Counted from the first letter of the stretch, positions 48,930 to 57,960 are shown. The stretch is 64,000 nucleotides of DNA from Sphingopyxis sp. 113P3 (GCF_001278035.1 NZ_CP009452.1:4063501-4127500); one strand, 5' to 3'. Notes: generated by a model from the letters alone, not told the origin. A program made the numbers and translations.

Positions 48930-50974
48930 AGGTCGATTCCATCGCCCGGATCGAGCGATGCGATACGGGCATTGCGCTGCATCGCCCGGTCCATGGCGCG
49001 CCGGTCGCGCGCCGCGTTGCTCCCTTTGCCGCCGCGGTCGAAATCGAACTCGTTGACCTCGGGCACGGGTTCGGATGCCACATTCTCATGGTCGGCGAGG
49101 CCCGGCTCCCGCCGGATCTCCGAATTGGCCCCCTCTTCCGCGGTTGCGCCCGCCTCGGCTGGCGCCCCCGTCTTCGCGTCGCCGTCCTCGGCTGGCGGTG
49201 CCCGGCGTCCGTCAGGCCCGGGTCCGGGAAGCAGAAGGACGGGCGCCGGTTCCCCGGACCGCGGCGTCCAGTCGTCGTCAGCCCGTTTCGGCGTCCGGGC
49301 AGGCGGTGGCGGCGCGAGAATGCGGCTCATGAACCGGGGGTCGACATAATAGCGTGCCTTCGAAGCACGGATCGGCAGCACCCCGGCGGCCATGACGATC
49401 TGTTCGCCGGGCGGCAGCTGCATCACTTCGCCCGGCGTCAGCAGCGCGCGGGCGGTTTCGGTGCGCGAGACCATGAGATGACCGAGCCAGGGCGAAAGGC
49501 GGTGACCGGCATAATTTTTCATCGCTCGCATTTCGGTCGCGGTCCCGAGCGCATCGGAAATGCGCTTGGCGGTGCGCTCGTCGTTGGTCGCGAAGCTCAC
49601 CCGGACATGGCAATTGTCGAGGATCGCATTATTCTGCCCATAGGCCTTTTCGATCTGGTTGAGCGACTGGGCGATCAGGAAGGCCTTGATCCCGTATCCC
49701 GCCATGAAGGCGAGCGCGCTTTCGAAGAAATCGAGGCGGCCCAGCGCCGGAAATTCATCGAGCATCAGGAGCAGGCGCCGCGGCCGCGCGCCGGGATTGA
49801 GTTCCTCGGTGAGCCGCCGCCCGATCTGGTTGAGGATGAGGCGGATCAGCGGCTTGGTGCGGCTGATGTCGCCGGGCGGCACGACGAGATAGAGCGAGGT
49901 CGGACGATCCCCCGCCATCAGATCGGCAATCCGCCATTCGGAGCGGCCCGTCACCGCCGCGATGACGGGATCGCGATAGAGGCCGAGGAAGGACATGGCG
50001 GTCGAAAGCACGCCCGAGCGTTCATTGTCCGATTTGTTGAGCAGCTCCTGCGCGGCCGCGGCGACGACGGGATGCACGCCCTTGTCCCCCAGATGCCGGG
50101 TCGTCTGCATGCGGCGCAGCGTCGAGACGATCGGTCGCCGCGGATCGGAGAGAAAGGCTGCCACGCCGGCGAGCGACTTGTCTTCCTCGGCGTATAGCAC
50201 ATGCAGGATAGCGCCGACGAGCAGGGCATGGCTCGTCTTCTCCCAATGGTTGCGCTTCTCGAGGCTCCCCTCGGGGTCGACGAGCACGTCGGCGACATTC
50301 TGGACATCGCGCACTTCCCATTCGCCGCGGCGCACTTCGAGCAGGGGGTTATAGGCTGAAGATCTGGCGTTGGTCGGATCGAACAGCAGCACGCGGCCGT
50401 GCAGCGCGCGAAAGCCCGCGGTGAGCTGCCAATTCTCGCCCTTGATGTCATGGACGATGCAACTTCCCGGCCAGGTGAGCAAAGTGGGCACGACGAGCCC
50501 CACGCCCTTGCCCGACCGTGTCGGTGCGAAACAGAGAATATGTTCGGCGCCGTCATGCCTCAGATAGTCGCTTCCGAACCGGCCCAGCACGACCCCTTCG
50601 CCCCCGAGCATCCCGGCAGCACGAATCTCGCGCCGGCCCGCCCATCGCGCCGAACCATAGGTCTCGGCCTTCTGCCGTTCGCGGGCGCGCCATACCGACA
50701 TGGCAATCGCGACGATGATGGCGGCGAACCCGCCCGACGCTGCAATCAGCGCCCCCTTGTAGAAGATCGGCGGCGCATAGGCGTCGAAGGCGAACCACCA
50801 CCAGAAGAAGGCCGGCGGCGGATAGACGGGATAATCGCCAAGGCGGAACCAGGGTTTGCCGAGTTCGGGCTGGAAGGCGAGCGCCGCCGCCGTCCATTGC
50901 GTCGCGCCCCAGACCGCCAGGAGGACGATCAGAAACACGGCCGCAATCTGGCCCCAGAGAATCCTGTCGTTCAC
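48926..50974 (-). CDS. traG: TraG/VirD4 coupling ATPase
   Basis: A 682-residue coupling protein from GTG 50974. Two N-terminal membrane helices (about 10-30 and 75-95), a TraG landmark YGSARWAGRREI, Walker A PTRSGKGV (151-158), Walker B LLLMLDEFPALG, and NQIEKAYGQNNAILDNCHVR. The C-terminal 130 residues are acidic/Pro-rich and probably bind the relaxosome. It delivers relaxase-bound DNA to the Trb channel. Confidence 0.95.
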   Translation of the reverse strand: MNDRILWGQIAAVFLIVLLAVWGATQWTAAALAFQPELGKPWFRLGDYPVYPPPAFFWWWFAFDAYAPPIFYKGALIAASGGFAAIIVAIAMSVWRARERQKAETYGSARWAGRREIRAAGMLGGEGVVLGRFGSDYLRHDGAEHILCFAPTRSGKGVGLVVPTLLTWPGSCIVHDIKGENWQLTAGFRALHGRVLLFDPTNARSSAYNPLLEVRRGEWEVRDVQNVADVLVDPEGSLEKRNHWEKTSHALLVGAILHVLYAEEDKSLAGVAAFLSDPRRPIVSTLRRMQTTRHLGDKGVHPVVAAAAQELLNKSDNERSGVLSTAMSFLGLYRDPVIAAVTGRSEWRIADLMAGDRPTSLYLVVPPGDISRTKPLIRLILNQIGRRLTEELNPGARPRRLLLMLDEFPALGRLDFFESALAFMAGYGIKAFLIAQSLNQIEKAYGQNNAILDNCHVRVSFATNDERTAKRISDALGTATEMRAMKNYAGHRLSPWLGHLMVSRTETARALLTPGEVMQLPPGEQIVMAAGVLPIRASKARYYVDPRFMSRILAPPPPARTPKRADDDWTPRSGEPAPVLLLPGPGPDGRRAPPAEDGDAKTGAPAEAGATAEEGANSEIRREPGLADHENVASEPVPEVNEFDFDRGGKGSNAARDRRAMDRAMQRNARIASLDPGDGIDL

Positions 50975-51002
50975 GCTCGCCTCCCATGATGGATGTCCGG
51001 CC

Positions 51003-52748
51003 TCACAGCCCGATGCCCCTGCCGCGCCCGAGCGCCCAGTCGACCGTTCCGCCCGGCGTCATCGTCCCGGTGACATGCTGGCCAAGATGCTTGTCGAGCG
51101 CCGGGCGCCAGGGAACGAGCTGGAAACCGAGCCCGTCGTCGATCATCGCGAAGCGGCCCGAAGACAAAGTGACGCGTTCGCGGTAGATGCCGCTTACATG
51201 GTCATCCGCTCCCGAGGGCCTGTGCGCGAGGCCGGTGCGCTCGGCGATCGCGCGGGACGCCGCGTCGAGATCGCTGGAGTTCAAGGTATCGATGAGACCC
51301 TGCGCGAGAATGACGCGCTGCCCCTGGCGGCTCGCCAGTCCCTGCTCGGCGAGGTGGCGCGACCGCGCATCCATCGCATCGCGGATTTCGCGCCCGAAGC
51401 CTTGATGGCTCGCCGCCGGCTCGCGGGCGACGAGTTGACGGTCAAGCCAGGTCGCGCCGGGCGCCGTCACCTGTGCATCGAGCGGCAGGTCCGATCGCGT
51501 CACGAGCGACTGCCGCATCTGCCCCTTCGCGTCGGCCCAGGATCGAAGCTCGACGATGGCCCCGGGCCGCGCGTCGCCGGTCATCTCGATGTCGCTGAAC
51601 CGCAGATGATGCGTGCGCCCGTCGGCGCCGTCGACAATCGCATAGGCGCTGCCGGCGAGTTCATCGTGAAGCCCGCGATCGACGAGGCGGCCGATGACCT
51701 GATCGGTGGGCACATCGCCGTGGAGAGCGAGCACCGACGGGTCGAAGCGGCCGCCATCGCGGGTCAATGCCTGGTGCATGGTCTTGATGATGTCGCCGCG
51801 AACCGAGAGGTCGCGCAGCACGGCTTCGGTATCGCCGCGCATGACCCAGATGCCGGACTCGATCTGCTCGGCAAGACCGAGCGCCTCGAGCTTCGCCGCC
51901 CGGCCAAGCAACTGCCGATGATGATGCCCATCGGCCCGCCCATCCGGCCGAAGATTGATCTCGCCTGCCCCCTCGGCGGCCATCCGCTCGAGCGTCCGGT
52001 CGAGGCTCGTCCAGCGCTCGGCCTCGACCTCGCGCGCGAGCGCATCGGCGATGTCGCGCGCGCTGCGCGGTCCGAGTTCGAGCGTGGCGAGATCCTCGGC
52101 GCGCCAGCGCAGTCCTTCGCTCATATAGCCGCGGTCGACGACGAGATCCTGGCCGTCGTCCGCGACGCCGCGCACGAGGATATGGATGTGCGGATTGTCG
52201 GTGTTCCAGTGATCGACGGCGATCCAGTCGAGCCCTGTCTCGAGATCCTTTGCCATGTCGGCCATGAGGTCGCGGGTGAAGCGCCTGAGGTCGCCGATCT
52301 CCCCGGCATCTTCCGGACTGACGATGAAACGGAAATGATGACGATCATCCTCGCAGCGCGATGCAAAGTCGGCGCGGTCGGCGCGGTCCTCCTCCGCGTC
52401 GAACATGGAGGCGTCGCGCCCGTCGCGGGTGACGCCGTCGCGTTCGAGATATTGGATATGGCGCGCGAGCGGCGCCGAGCGGAAGCGCTGGCCCTTGTGG
52501 CGCACGATCCGCGCCTTGATGACGACGCGGCGGCCGTCGGCACGAAAGCGTGCCCGCGCGAGCGCGCGGCGGCCGCGGCCATGATGCCCGGTGCTACCGC
52601 CGGGCCCCGGCGGACGGCGCGCGAAACCCTTGCGCGCCATGGAGCGACGCACCTGCCCGGCAAGGCTCCGCCCCCGGCGCGATGCCCCGGCCCCGCGGTC
52701 CCGCCCCCTTCCCGGCCGGATTTTGAACTCACCGTCGTCACCGCTCAC
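51003..52748 (-). CDS. Relaxase (VirD2/TraI-like, DUF3363 type)
   Basis: A 581-residue relaxase from GTG 52748. The catalytic domain includes HIQYLERDG with candidate tyrosine Tyr100, and the metal-binding HIH triad portion DNPHIHILVRG (His187, His189). The C-terminal DUF3363-type half (RSDLPLDAQVTAPGATWLDR) follows. The very basic N-terminus (RRGRSLAGQVRRSMARKGFARR) should bind DNA. It nicks the element's oriT, likely in the adjacent AT-rich gap, and carries the strand into the recipient. Confidence 0.9.
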   Translation of the reverse strand: MSGDDGEFKIRPGRGRDRGAGASRRGRSLAGQVRRSMARKGFARRPPGPGGSTGHHGRGRRALARARFRADGRRVVIKARIVRHKGQRFRSAPLARHIQYLERDGVTRDGRDASMFDAEEDRADRADFASRCEDDRHHFRFIVSPEDAGEIGDLRRFTRDLMADMAKDLETGLDWIAVDHWNTDNPHIHILVRGVADDGQDLVVDRGYMSEGLRWRAEDLATLELGPRSARDIADALAREVEAERWTSLDRTLERMAAEGAGEINLRPDGRADGHHHRQLLGRAAKLEALGLAEQIESGIWVMRGDTEAVLRDLSVRGDIIKTMHQALTRDGGRFDPSVLALHGDVPTDQVIGRLVDRGLHDELAGSAYAIVDGADGRTHHLRFSDIEMTGDARPGAIVELRSWADAKGQMRQSLVTRSDLPLDAQVTAPGATWLDRQLVAREPAASHQGFGREIRDAMDARSRHLAEQGLASRQGQRVILAQGLIDTLNSSDLDAASRAIAERTGLAHRPSGADDHVSGIYRERVTLSSGRFAMIDDGLGFQLVPWRPALDKHLGQHVTGTMTPGGTVDWALGRGRGIGL

Positions 52749-52979
52749 GGCGGGCCTGCCATATCATAAAGCACTGAATTTTCTTCGGAATGTCCGACAT
52801 CATATGGCCAGGCAATTGCGAGCCATATGAATTTTCCGCTGATTTGCGCCCCTCTTCGACCAAGTGGCTGGCAGCCCTTTTATCTCGCCATACTTCCTTT
52901 CCATCCCAGCCAATCCCGCCCTTCCTTGTCGGAACAACCCTAAAAGGCGCAGACGAACGCGGCGGAGCGAGCGAGGCCA
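52749..52979. other. Candidate origin of transfer between relaxase and transglycosylase genes
   Basis: 231 bases, clearly AT-richer than flanking genes, immediately upstream of the relaxase gene. It contains a 9-bp perfect inverted repeat TCATATGGC / GCCATATGA (52800-52830) with a 13-base loop, and a smaller CGGA-ATG-TCCG dyad just before it (about 52786-52796). Position and dyads are typical of oriT, but no established nic consensus can be pointed to. Confidence 0.45.
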
Positions 52980-53729
52980 TCATCGACGGTCCTGACCGGA
53001 AAGCGGGACGAAGAGCGGGTGCCGCCCGGCGCCGGTGGCTGGCGCGGCGGTCGTCGGACTATCGGGCAGACTGTTCGAGTCCGGGACGGCCGGCGCGCGA
53101 TCTTCGACGACAGAGGCGTTATCGCCCCGCGCGGCAAAGAGCGTCGATCGCTGCCAGCCCGGCGCGGCCGAAGGCGGCGCGGCGGCGCGCGAAGCAATGC
53201 CGGATGCGCCAAGCTCGGGCGCGATCCGCGCGACATAGGCGCGCGTTTCGGCAGGCAGTCCGCGCCGTCCGGACGCAAAAGCGTCGGCGCGGCCCGGCCC
53301 CGCATTATAGGCGGCGAGCATCAGCGGCACATCGCGGTAGCGATCCCACATCGCGCGCAGATAGGCCGCGCCCGCAAGGATGTTCGAACGCACATCGAAC
53401 GGGTCGGCGCCCAGTCCGTGGCGCGCCGACAACATCGCCCAGGTTGCGGGCATGATCTGCATGAGCCCCATCGCGCCGGCGTGCGAGACGGCGCGCGCGT
53501 TGCCCCGGCTTTCGGCATGCATGACGCGCCAGATCCAGCGTTCGGGGATGCCGAAACGCTGCGACGCCTCGGCGACCGATGCCGCATAAGGATGGACATC
53601 GGCGCGGGCCGGCGGCGCGGCGACGGCAACGGATGCGCCGCCGAGCGACGCCCCGAGTGCGCAGCCGATTGCCGCGCAGCGCAGCGCGAGCGCAATGGCG
53701 GTGCAGGACGATCGCGGCCGGTACGCCAT
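52980..53729 (-). CDS. Lytic transglycosylase (VirB1-like)
   Basis: A 249-residue exported SLT-family enzyme: a signal region to about AVAAPPARA, then IPERWIWRVMHAESRGNARA with the catalytic Glu, AGAMGLMQIMPATWAML, and AAYNAGPGRADAF. The Ser/Pro/Ala-rich tail is variable. It opens peptidoglycan for the transfer channel. It is followed by the relaxase gene across the 231-base gap and preceded 3 bases by DUF736. Confidence 0.92.
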   Translation of the reverse strand: MAYRPRSSCTAIALALRCAAIGCALGASLGGASVAVAAPPARADVHPYAASVAEASQRFGIPERWIWRVMHAESRGNARAVSHAGAMGLMQIMPATWAMLSARHGLGADPFDVRSNILAGAAYLRAMWDRYRDVPLMLAAYNAGPGRADAFASGRRGLPAETRAYVARIAPELGASGIASRAAAPPSAAPGWQRSTLFAARGDNASVVEDRAPAVPDSNSLPDSPTTAAPATGAGRHPLFVPLSGQDRR

Positions 53730-53732
53730 GGC

Positions 53733-54065
53733 CTAGCTCCGCTCGCGCGCCGACGGGCGCGACCAGAGCAGATGATGTTCCCTATCCTTTTGCGACGCGC
53801 GGAGCAGGTTCGCGCGCAGCGGAACCGCGAAGGCGGGGTCGTCGATCTGCACGGCGATGAACGCTCCGGCGCGCTCGCCGGTGCGGTTCCAGCCCGCACC
53901 GATTTCGATTCCGCTTGCAGCGTCGCCGAGGAGCAGCCGCCATTCGGGGGCATTTTCAGCCGCCGACGGCTGCGCCCGAACGATGGTGATCACGGCATCG
54001 CAGGTGAGGGTGCGCAGACGGCCGGCATAGCCGTCGCCGCACATTTCGAAAGTTCCGATGAGCAT
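53733..54065 (-). CDS. DUF736 protein, copy 1
   Basis: A 110-residue protein. ATG 54065 with GGAG 8 bases upstream is preferred over GTG 54074, which overlaps the traF stop. DUF736 features: LIGTFEMCGDGYAGRLRTLT at the start and AFIAVQIDDPAFAVPLRANL near the end. DUF736 proteins recur in alphaproteobacterial conjugative elements; function unknown. Two further copies lie at 56416 and 59811. Confidence 0.85.
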   Translation of the reverse strand: MLIGTFEMCGDGYAGRLRTLTCDAVITIVRAQPSAAENAPEWRLLLGDAASGIEIGAGWNRTGERAGAFIAVQIDDPAFAVPLRANLLRASQKDREHHLLWSRPSARERS

Positions 54066-54070
54066 CGATA

Positions 54071-54640
54071 TCACTCCATTTCGCTACGGGGAAAAGCAAG
54101 ATCGCGGCCCGAAGGGCGCCAGCGCAGCGGCGCGCCCGAGGCGTCGCGGGTCAGGATCGGGTGCGCCGGTCCGAGCAGGCCGGTGGTCGGAAGCGGCCCG
54201 AAGTACCGCCCGTCGAGACTGTCCGGCGCCGCATTGATCAGGAAGATTTCGCGGGGCCGGACGATGCGGCAGCCGAGCCAGACCGGCAGCGGCCGGCCGG
54301 CCCGGTCGCGCGCCAGCGCGTGGGCGACGGCCCGGCCATCGACGGTCACGAAGACGCCCGAGCGACAGACGCGCGCGCCGGGGAGCGCGGCAACGCGCTT
54401 GAGAAGCGGCACGCCGCGAGGCAGGTATTTGCGCCGCGCCATATAGACGGCGAGATCAGCTGGCGGTTCGATCGCGACCCAATCGCCGACCACGGGCGCG
54501 GCGCCGGGATCGATGCGATACAGACCGACCGGCGCGCTTTGGCTCGCATTCCATAGCAGGCGCGGCGCTGGCACGAACCAGGCCGAAAGACCGAGCAATG
54601 TCACGGCCGCAGCGGCAATATGAAGGTAGCGGCGGTTCAT
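54071..54640 (-). CDS. traF: TraF conjugative signal-peptidase-like protease (S26)
   Basis: A 189-residue protein from ATG 54640, overlapping the DUF2840 stop. One N-terminal membrane helix, the S26 catalytic Ser in NASQSAPVGLYR, and the catalytic Lys in PLLKRVAALPG. It ends with TGLLGPAHPILTRDASGAPL. In RP4-type systems TraF cyclises the pilin by peptidase action, so it probably matures TrbC. Confidence 0.92.
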   Translation of the reverse strand: MNRRYLHIAAAAVTLLGLSAWFVPAPRLLWNASQSAPVGLYRIDPGAAPVVGDWVAIEPPADLAVYMARRKYLPRGVPLLKRVAALPGARVCRSGVFVTVDGRAVAHALARDRAGRPLPVWLGCRIVRPREIFLINAAPDSLDGRYFGPLPTTGLLGPAHPILTRDASGAPLRWRPSGRDLAFPRSEME

Positions 54641-55143
54641 AATTCGATGGCCCGGCGGCGCAGCCATGCCGCATGGCGCTCGGCGCTATAGGGACGAAAA
54701 GGCATCCCGGCTGCGAGACGGTCGGCGACATGACGCCAATGATCGGGCGATGCATCGCACGGATCGACCCCGGCGGCCTCGACCGCATCGACCGCTTCGA
54801 GCACCCGCGACACCTTCGGCCAGCTCTCGATATGGAGCAGAATTTCGCCGCCCGGCCGGATGAACGGCAGCGCCGTATAGGGTTCGCCGACAGCGACCGC
54901 GGTGACGATCTGGATGCTCGAGTGGATGGTCCCGAAGTCGTTCGAGGACCAGCGCAAATAGGCGAAGGTCGCTCCCGGACGAAACATGACGATGCGCTTG
55001 CGGCGACTGACGATCCGCTCGGCGGCGACGCGGCCAAAGCGGATCCATTGTTCGGCGCGGCCTTCGATCCAGGTCAGTTCGACCTCGGTCAGCGGCGAGT
55101 GCGTGTGGGCCGTGCTCGCCGCCGCGATGCCATCGCGCGGCAT
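54637..55143 (-). CDS. DUF2840 protein
   Basis: A 168-residue protein with the DUF2840 landmarks LTWIEGRAEQWIRFGRVAAE, RIVMFRPGATFAYLRWSSND and LPFIRPGGEILLHIESWPKV. The family is found almost only beside traF in proteobacterial conjugative elements; role unknown. The ATG is offset by one base from the HTH gene stop. Confidence 0.88.
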   Translation of the reverse strand: MPRDGIAAASTAHTHSPLTEVELTWIEGRAEQWIRFGRVAAERIVSRRKRIVMFRPGATFAYLRWSSNDFGTIHSSIQIVTAVAVGEPYTALPFIRPGGEILLHIESWPKVSRVLEAVDAVEAAGVDPCDASPDHWRHVADRLAAGMPFRPYSAERHAAWLRRRAIEL

Positions 55144-55394
55144 CAGCGGCGCACCGGCCGCGCCGGATGGACGGTTCCCTTGCCCGGATCGGAGGTCGAC
55201 GAGCGGCGACCGATCTCGGCCCAGGCGTCGAGATCCTCGATCCCATAGACGACCCGTCCGCCAAGCTTGCGATAGGCCGGCCCGGTCCCATAGCAGCGAT
55301 GCTTCTCGAGCGTCCGGGCCGACAGCCCGAGATGCAGGGCGGCATCGGGCGTTCGGAGATAGCGCGGGCCAAGGGCGGGCAAAGGGGGATTCAT
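55143..55394 (-). CDS. Small HTH (AlpA/MerR-like excisionase fold) protein
   Basis: An 83-residue protein with a helix-turn-helix typical of AlpA/excisionase-like DNA-binding proteins: RYLRTPDAALHLGLSARTLEK and YRKLGGRVVYGIEDLDAWAE. It is the standard small regulator upstream of DUF2840-traF in these elements. The stop and the DUF2840 start share one base. Confidence 0.85.
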   Translation of the reverse strand: MNPPLPALGPRYLRTPDAALHLGLSARTLEKHRCYGTGPAYRKLGGRVVYGIEDLDAWAEIGRRSSTSDPGKGTVHPARPVRR

Positions 55395-55491
55395 TCGCGT
55401 GCTCCTTCCAGCCGCCGGGCCGAAAAAGCCGGTGCGGCGGGTCGTGGAGCGTGGTGGCGCGAAGAGGCGCGGAGGCCGGAGCGGCTAAAAT

Positions 55492-56290
55492 TCAGGGCAA
55501 TTTTTGTCGCCCCACAGGGCCGGCGAGCAGCGCCCGATAGCCGCCCTGCATCAAGGCGCGTGCTTCCTCGATCAGCCGCTGCGTCCGCCTTCGTTCGGAC
55601 GAGGATTTCCATTCCGCGCCGCGGCCGACCGACAGGCGGGGATAGATGATGAAGCGCGCGACATCATGAGAGGTGACGCCGGGGGCGCCCGGTCCCTGCA
55701 GGAGATCGAGAATGGAAAGCATCATGCCAAGGCGGCGCGCCTGATAGGCGGTCGGCAAGAAACCGGGCGGCGCCGGACCGGGCGCATCGCCGAGCCATCG
55801 ATCGAACCGCGCAGCCGCCTCGTGGCGCAGGCCGACCAGCGAATCGCGCAGGATCAGGTTCGCAAGCGGGACGCCGGGCTCGTCGGTGCGGAGCCACAGG
55901 CGGTGCCAGGCCCGGTCGTCGGCGAAGACGAAGTGCCGGCCATCTTCCAGGCGGCGATCGACGACGACAAGATGGGACGGCGGAATCGCAAAGGCTTCGG
56001 CCGCCGGGCATCCCGGCGGCGCCACGTCGAGGATGTTGGTGTAACCGCAGATCGCCGCCGACCAGAGCACAGGGCTTTCGCGCGCAGAGCGGTTCGGCGG
56101 GCATGGGAAAGCAAAGACCCCAGCGCCGGGCCATCGCCTCCCGCGCGGCGACATCGCCGCGGCGCCCGCCGGTCATAACGCAGTCATAGTCGCGGACATA
56201 AGCAGGATTGCGGCGCAGAAATTCTTGCGCGAAGCCCGGAAAATCGAGCGGCGCCTGCGGCGTCACCTGTAATTGGGCCGTGTCTGCCAC
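55492..56290 (-). pseudogene. DUF6499-DUF2285 gene split by a frameshift
   Basis: One frame starts at GTG 56290 behind AAGGAGGTGAC and encodes the N-terminal DUF6499-like part (DFPGFAQEFLRRNPAYVRDY, AMARRWGLCFP). The matching C-terminal DUF2285 part (SPVLWSAAICGYTNILDVAP, FRIIYPRL-like end, LIEEARALMQGGYRALLAG) lies in the next frame. The switch (a +1 shift) falls at about 56065-56095. Related elements carry this as one uninterrupted gene of about 260 codons. Either a real mutation, a sequencing error, or programmed frameshifting; the intact C-terminal sequence argues for a recent event. Confidence 0.75.
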
Positions 56291-56379
56291 CGTCACCTCC
56301 TTCCGGATGACGGCAGCATCGCGATCGGATGATATCGGCCTATTCCAACATCGCGGGAGACCGATCCCCAGAAATGGGT

Positions 56380-56407
56380 ATCCCGCCCGGCTGCTGCCGG
56401 GCGGGAT
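56380..56407 (-). terminator. Strong hairpin after DUF736 copy 2
   Basis: A perfect 12-bp stem ATCCCGCCCGGC / GCCGGGCGGGAT with a 4-base loop (56380-56407), located just past the DUF736 stop (56416) on the minus strand. It is followed by ACCCATTTC, so the U-run is short. It separates DUF736 from the DUF2285 gene. Confidence 0.65.
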
Positions 56408-56415
56408 GCGGGGGC

Positions 56416-56733
56416 TCAATCGCCGCCGCGGCGGGCCTGGCGGCTCCACACCAGGTCATGTTCCTCGCCTTCGCCGGCGAAGAGCTGGGCGAAGATGGGG
56501 GCGGCAAACGTCGGATCGTCGAGCTTGACCGACAGATAGGGCCGCTTGTCCTGCATCTTCTTTTCCCAGGCGGCGCCGACTTCGGCCTCGCCGATGAAGA
56601 CGCGGTGGCTGGGGGCGTTGCCGCTCGGATTGTCTTCGGGAACGATGCGAACCGATTTCGCCTGCACCGAGAGAGTGACGATCTGTCCCCGATACTCGCC
56701 GGAAACCTTCTTGAACGTGCCGATCCTGGCCAT
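56416..56733 (-). CDS. DUF736 protein, copy 2
   Basis: A 105-residue protein from ATG 56733 (MARIGTFKKVSGEYRGQIVT). It has the classical DUF736 ending PYLSVKLDDPTFAAPIFAQL and LVWSR. It is the most canonical of the three copies in the window. It is followed by the hairpin at 56380. Confidence 0.9.
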   Translation of the reverse strand: MARIGTFKKVSGEYRGQIVTLSVQAKSVRIVPEDNPSGNAPSHRVFIGEAEVGAAWEKKMQDKRPYLSVKLDDPTFAAPIFAQLFAGEGEEHDLVWSRQARRGGD

Positions 56734-57054
56734 GATGCTTGTCCTTTCCTTGGCTCGGGCCGCACCAGCGCGGCCTCGATGCGCATCGGTGGTCAGCAAG
56801 GGGCCGGTGCCGCAGCCGTCAGGCCCGCAGCGCAGCGGAGGGCGGCCGTGGTCCGTCTTTCTTGTCTCGCGAGGAACGGCGGCACGCCGGGGGAAGAAAG
56901 TCGGTCAGGGCCGTTGCGGCGTTCCGGACCAGCGCAGCGGCTTGCTGACAGATGGCGCATTCCGAGAGGCCGTGCTGGTGCGGCCAGCAACCGGGAAGCG
57001 CAGAATGGCCAGGCCCTCCGCGACGAAGAAACACCGGCGGGTCCGGATATTGCG
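56734..57054. other. Intergenic region without supported gene
   Basis: 321 GC-rich bases between a DUF736 gene and a membrane-protein gene. Long frames cross it on both strands but look like compositional artefacts (Arg/Ala/Pro rich, no hydrophobic or motif pattern). It probably holds the promoter of DUF736 near 56733-56800; no clear -35/-10 pair or dyad was identified. Confidence 0.4.
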
Positions 57055-57495
57055 CTATCGAACGGTCGGCTCATCTCGCATCGCGCCCATCGACGACCGG
57101 TCCGCCGCCAGCGACCGCCAACTCGCGCAGGCCGCCGCAACCCCGACAAGAATCGCGAGACAAGTTCGCCAACCGCCGTCGATACCGAGAAGGTCCGCCA
57201 GCGCCGTTCCCGCTCCCAAGCCCGCAGCACCCGCCGGGCCCATGAAAAGCAATCCGATCAGGAGCCGGATACTTGCCGAGGTGGTTCGAGCGAACAGCCA
57301 CCGCCCCGCCAGATGGAACCCGATGCCGGTAAGCAGTCCCATCGCAAGTGCTGCGGCCCATCCATTGCCTTGATCGCGAAGGAGGAGGAAGGCGCAAAGG
57401 CCGAGGCAGACGGGCAAGGCCAAGGACGCCAGCCGGAACAGCAGCCCGGTCAGATAGAGTGCGGCGATACCGCCGAGGATGATCATCAGCGTCAT
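57055..57495 (-). CDS. Small polytopic membrane protein, function unknown
   Basis: A 146-residue protein with four hydrophobic segments (MIILGGIAALYLTGLLFRLA, LALPVCLGLCAFLLL, LAMGLLTGIGFHLAGRWLFA, LLIGLLFMGPAGAAGLGAG, LAILVGVAAACASW). It has no recognisable domain. It lies upstream of DUF736 copy 2 in the same direction, and 123 bases after the small acidic protein gene. Confidence 0.65.
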   Translation of the reverse strand: MTLMIILGGIAALYLTGLLFRLASLALPVCLGLCAFLLLRDQGNGWAAALAMGLLTGIGFHLAGRWLFARTTSASIRLLIGLLFMGPAGAAGLGAGTALADLLGIDGGWRTCLAILVGVAAACASWRSLAADRSSMGAMRDEPTVR

Positions 57496-57618
57496 GGGCG
57501 TCGCCCCGCCGGGCGCGCCGACCGCGACGTCGACGGCGTGATATGCCCGCCTGTCCCCACAGCAATCGAGCCAGGACAGAGCCGCGAGCGGCGCTGCCCC
57601 GGACCGGGATGGATGCGA

Positions 57619-57783
57619 TCAGCGGCCGAAGGGGTCATATTCGCACACGATCATGTCGGGATCGCCGTCGAACTCGTCGAGCGGCATCACCGAATAGCCT
57701 TTGACGGTTTCGATGAGGACGATGATGGTCATCATCGTGCGGGCAAGGTTCCAGCCGAGCGATTGGGCAGTGGAAAGCGGCAT
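57619..57783 (-). CDS. 54-residue acidic small protein
   Basis: A short frame from ATG 57783 to TGA 57619, below usual ORF cut-offs. It has an AGGAGC ribosome site and reads MPLSTAQSLGWNLARTMMTI, then an acidic C-terminal half with VMPLDEFDGDPDMIVCEYDP ending FGR. One hydrophobic stretch (ARTMMTIIVLIE) is followed by an acidic patch. Good ribosome site, sensible composition and syntenic position at the head of the transfer-accessory operon support it; function unknown. Confidence 0.6.
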   Translation of the reverse strand: MPLSTAQSLGWNLARTMMTIIVLIETVKGYSVMPLDEFDGDPDMIVCEYDPFGR

Positions 57784-57960
57784 GGGTCAAGCTCCTGTCG
57801 TTGGGAGCGGGCCATTCCCGCTCGACAGTCGCCCCGCCGGTCGGGGACAGGCCGCAATCACCGCGAGCGAAGCTGCGGCCGCACGCGGAGCGTAGCGGAC
57901 CCTTTACGGGTTGATTGAAGGAGGCCTGGCTTCGCACCCAGGGATCAGCGGCATTCGAGC

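Noticed and set aside
56793..57230. 145-codon minus-strand frame
   Set aside because: Rich in Arg/Ser/Pro/Ala, overlaps the better-supported membrane-protein gene, no ribosome site.
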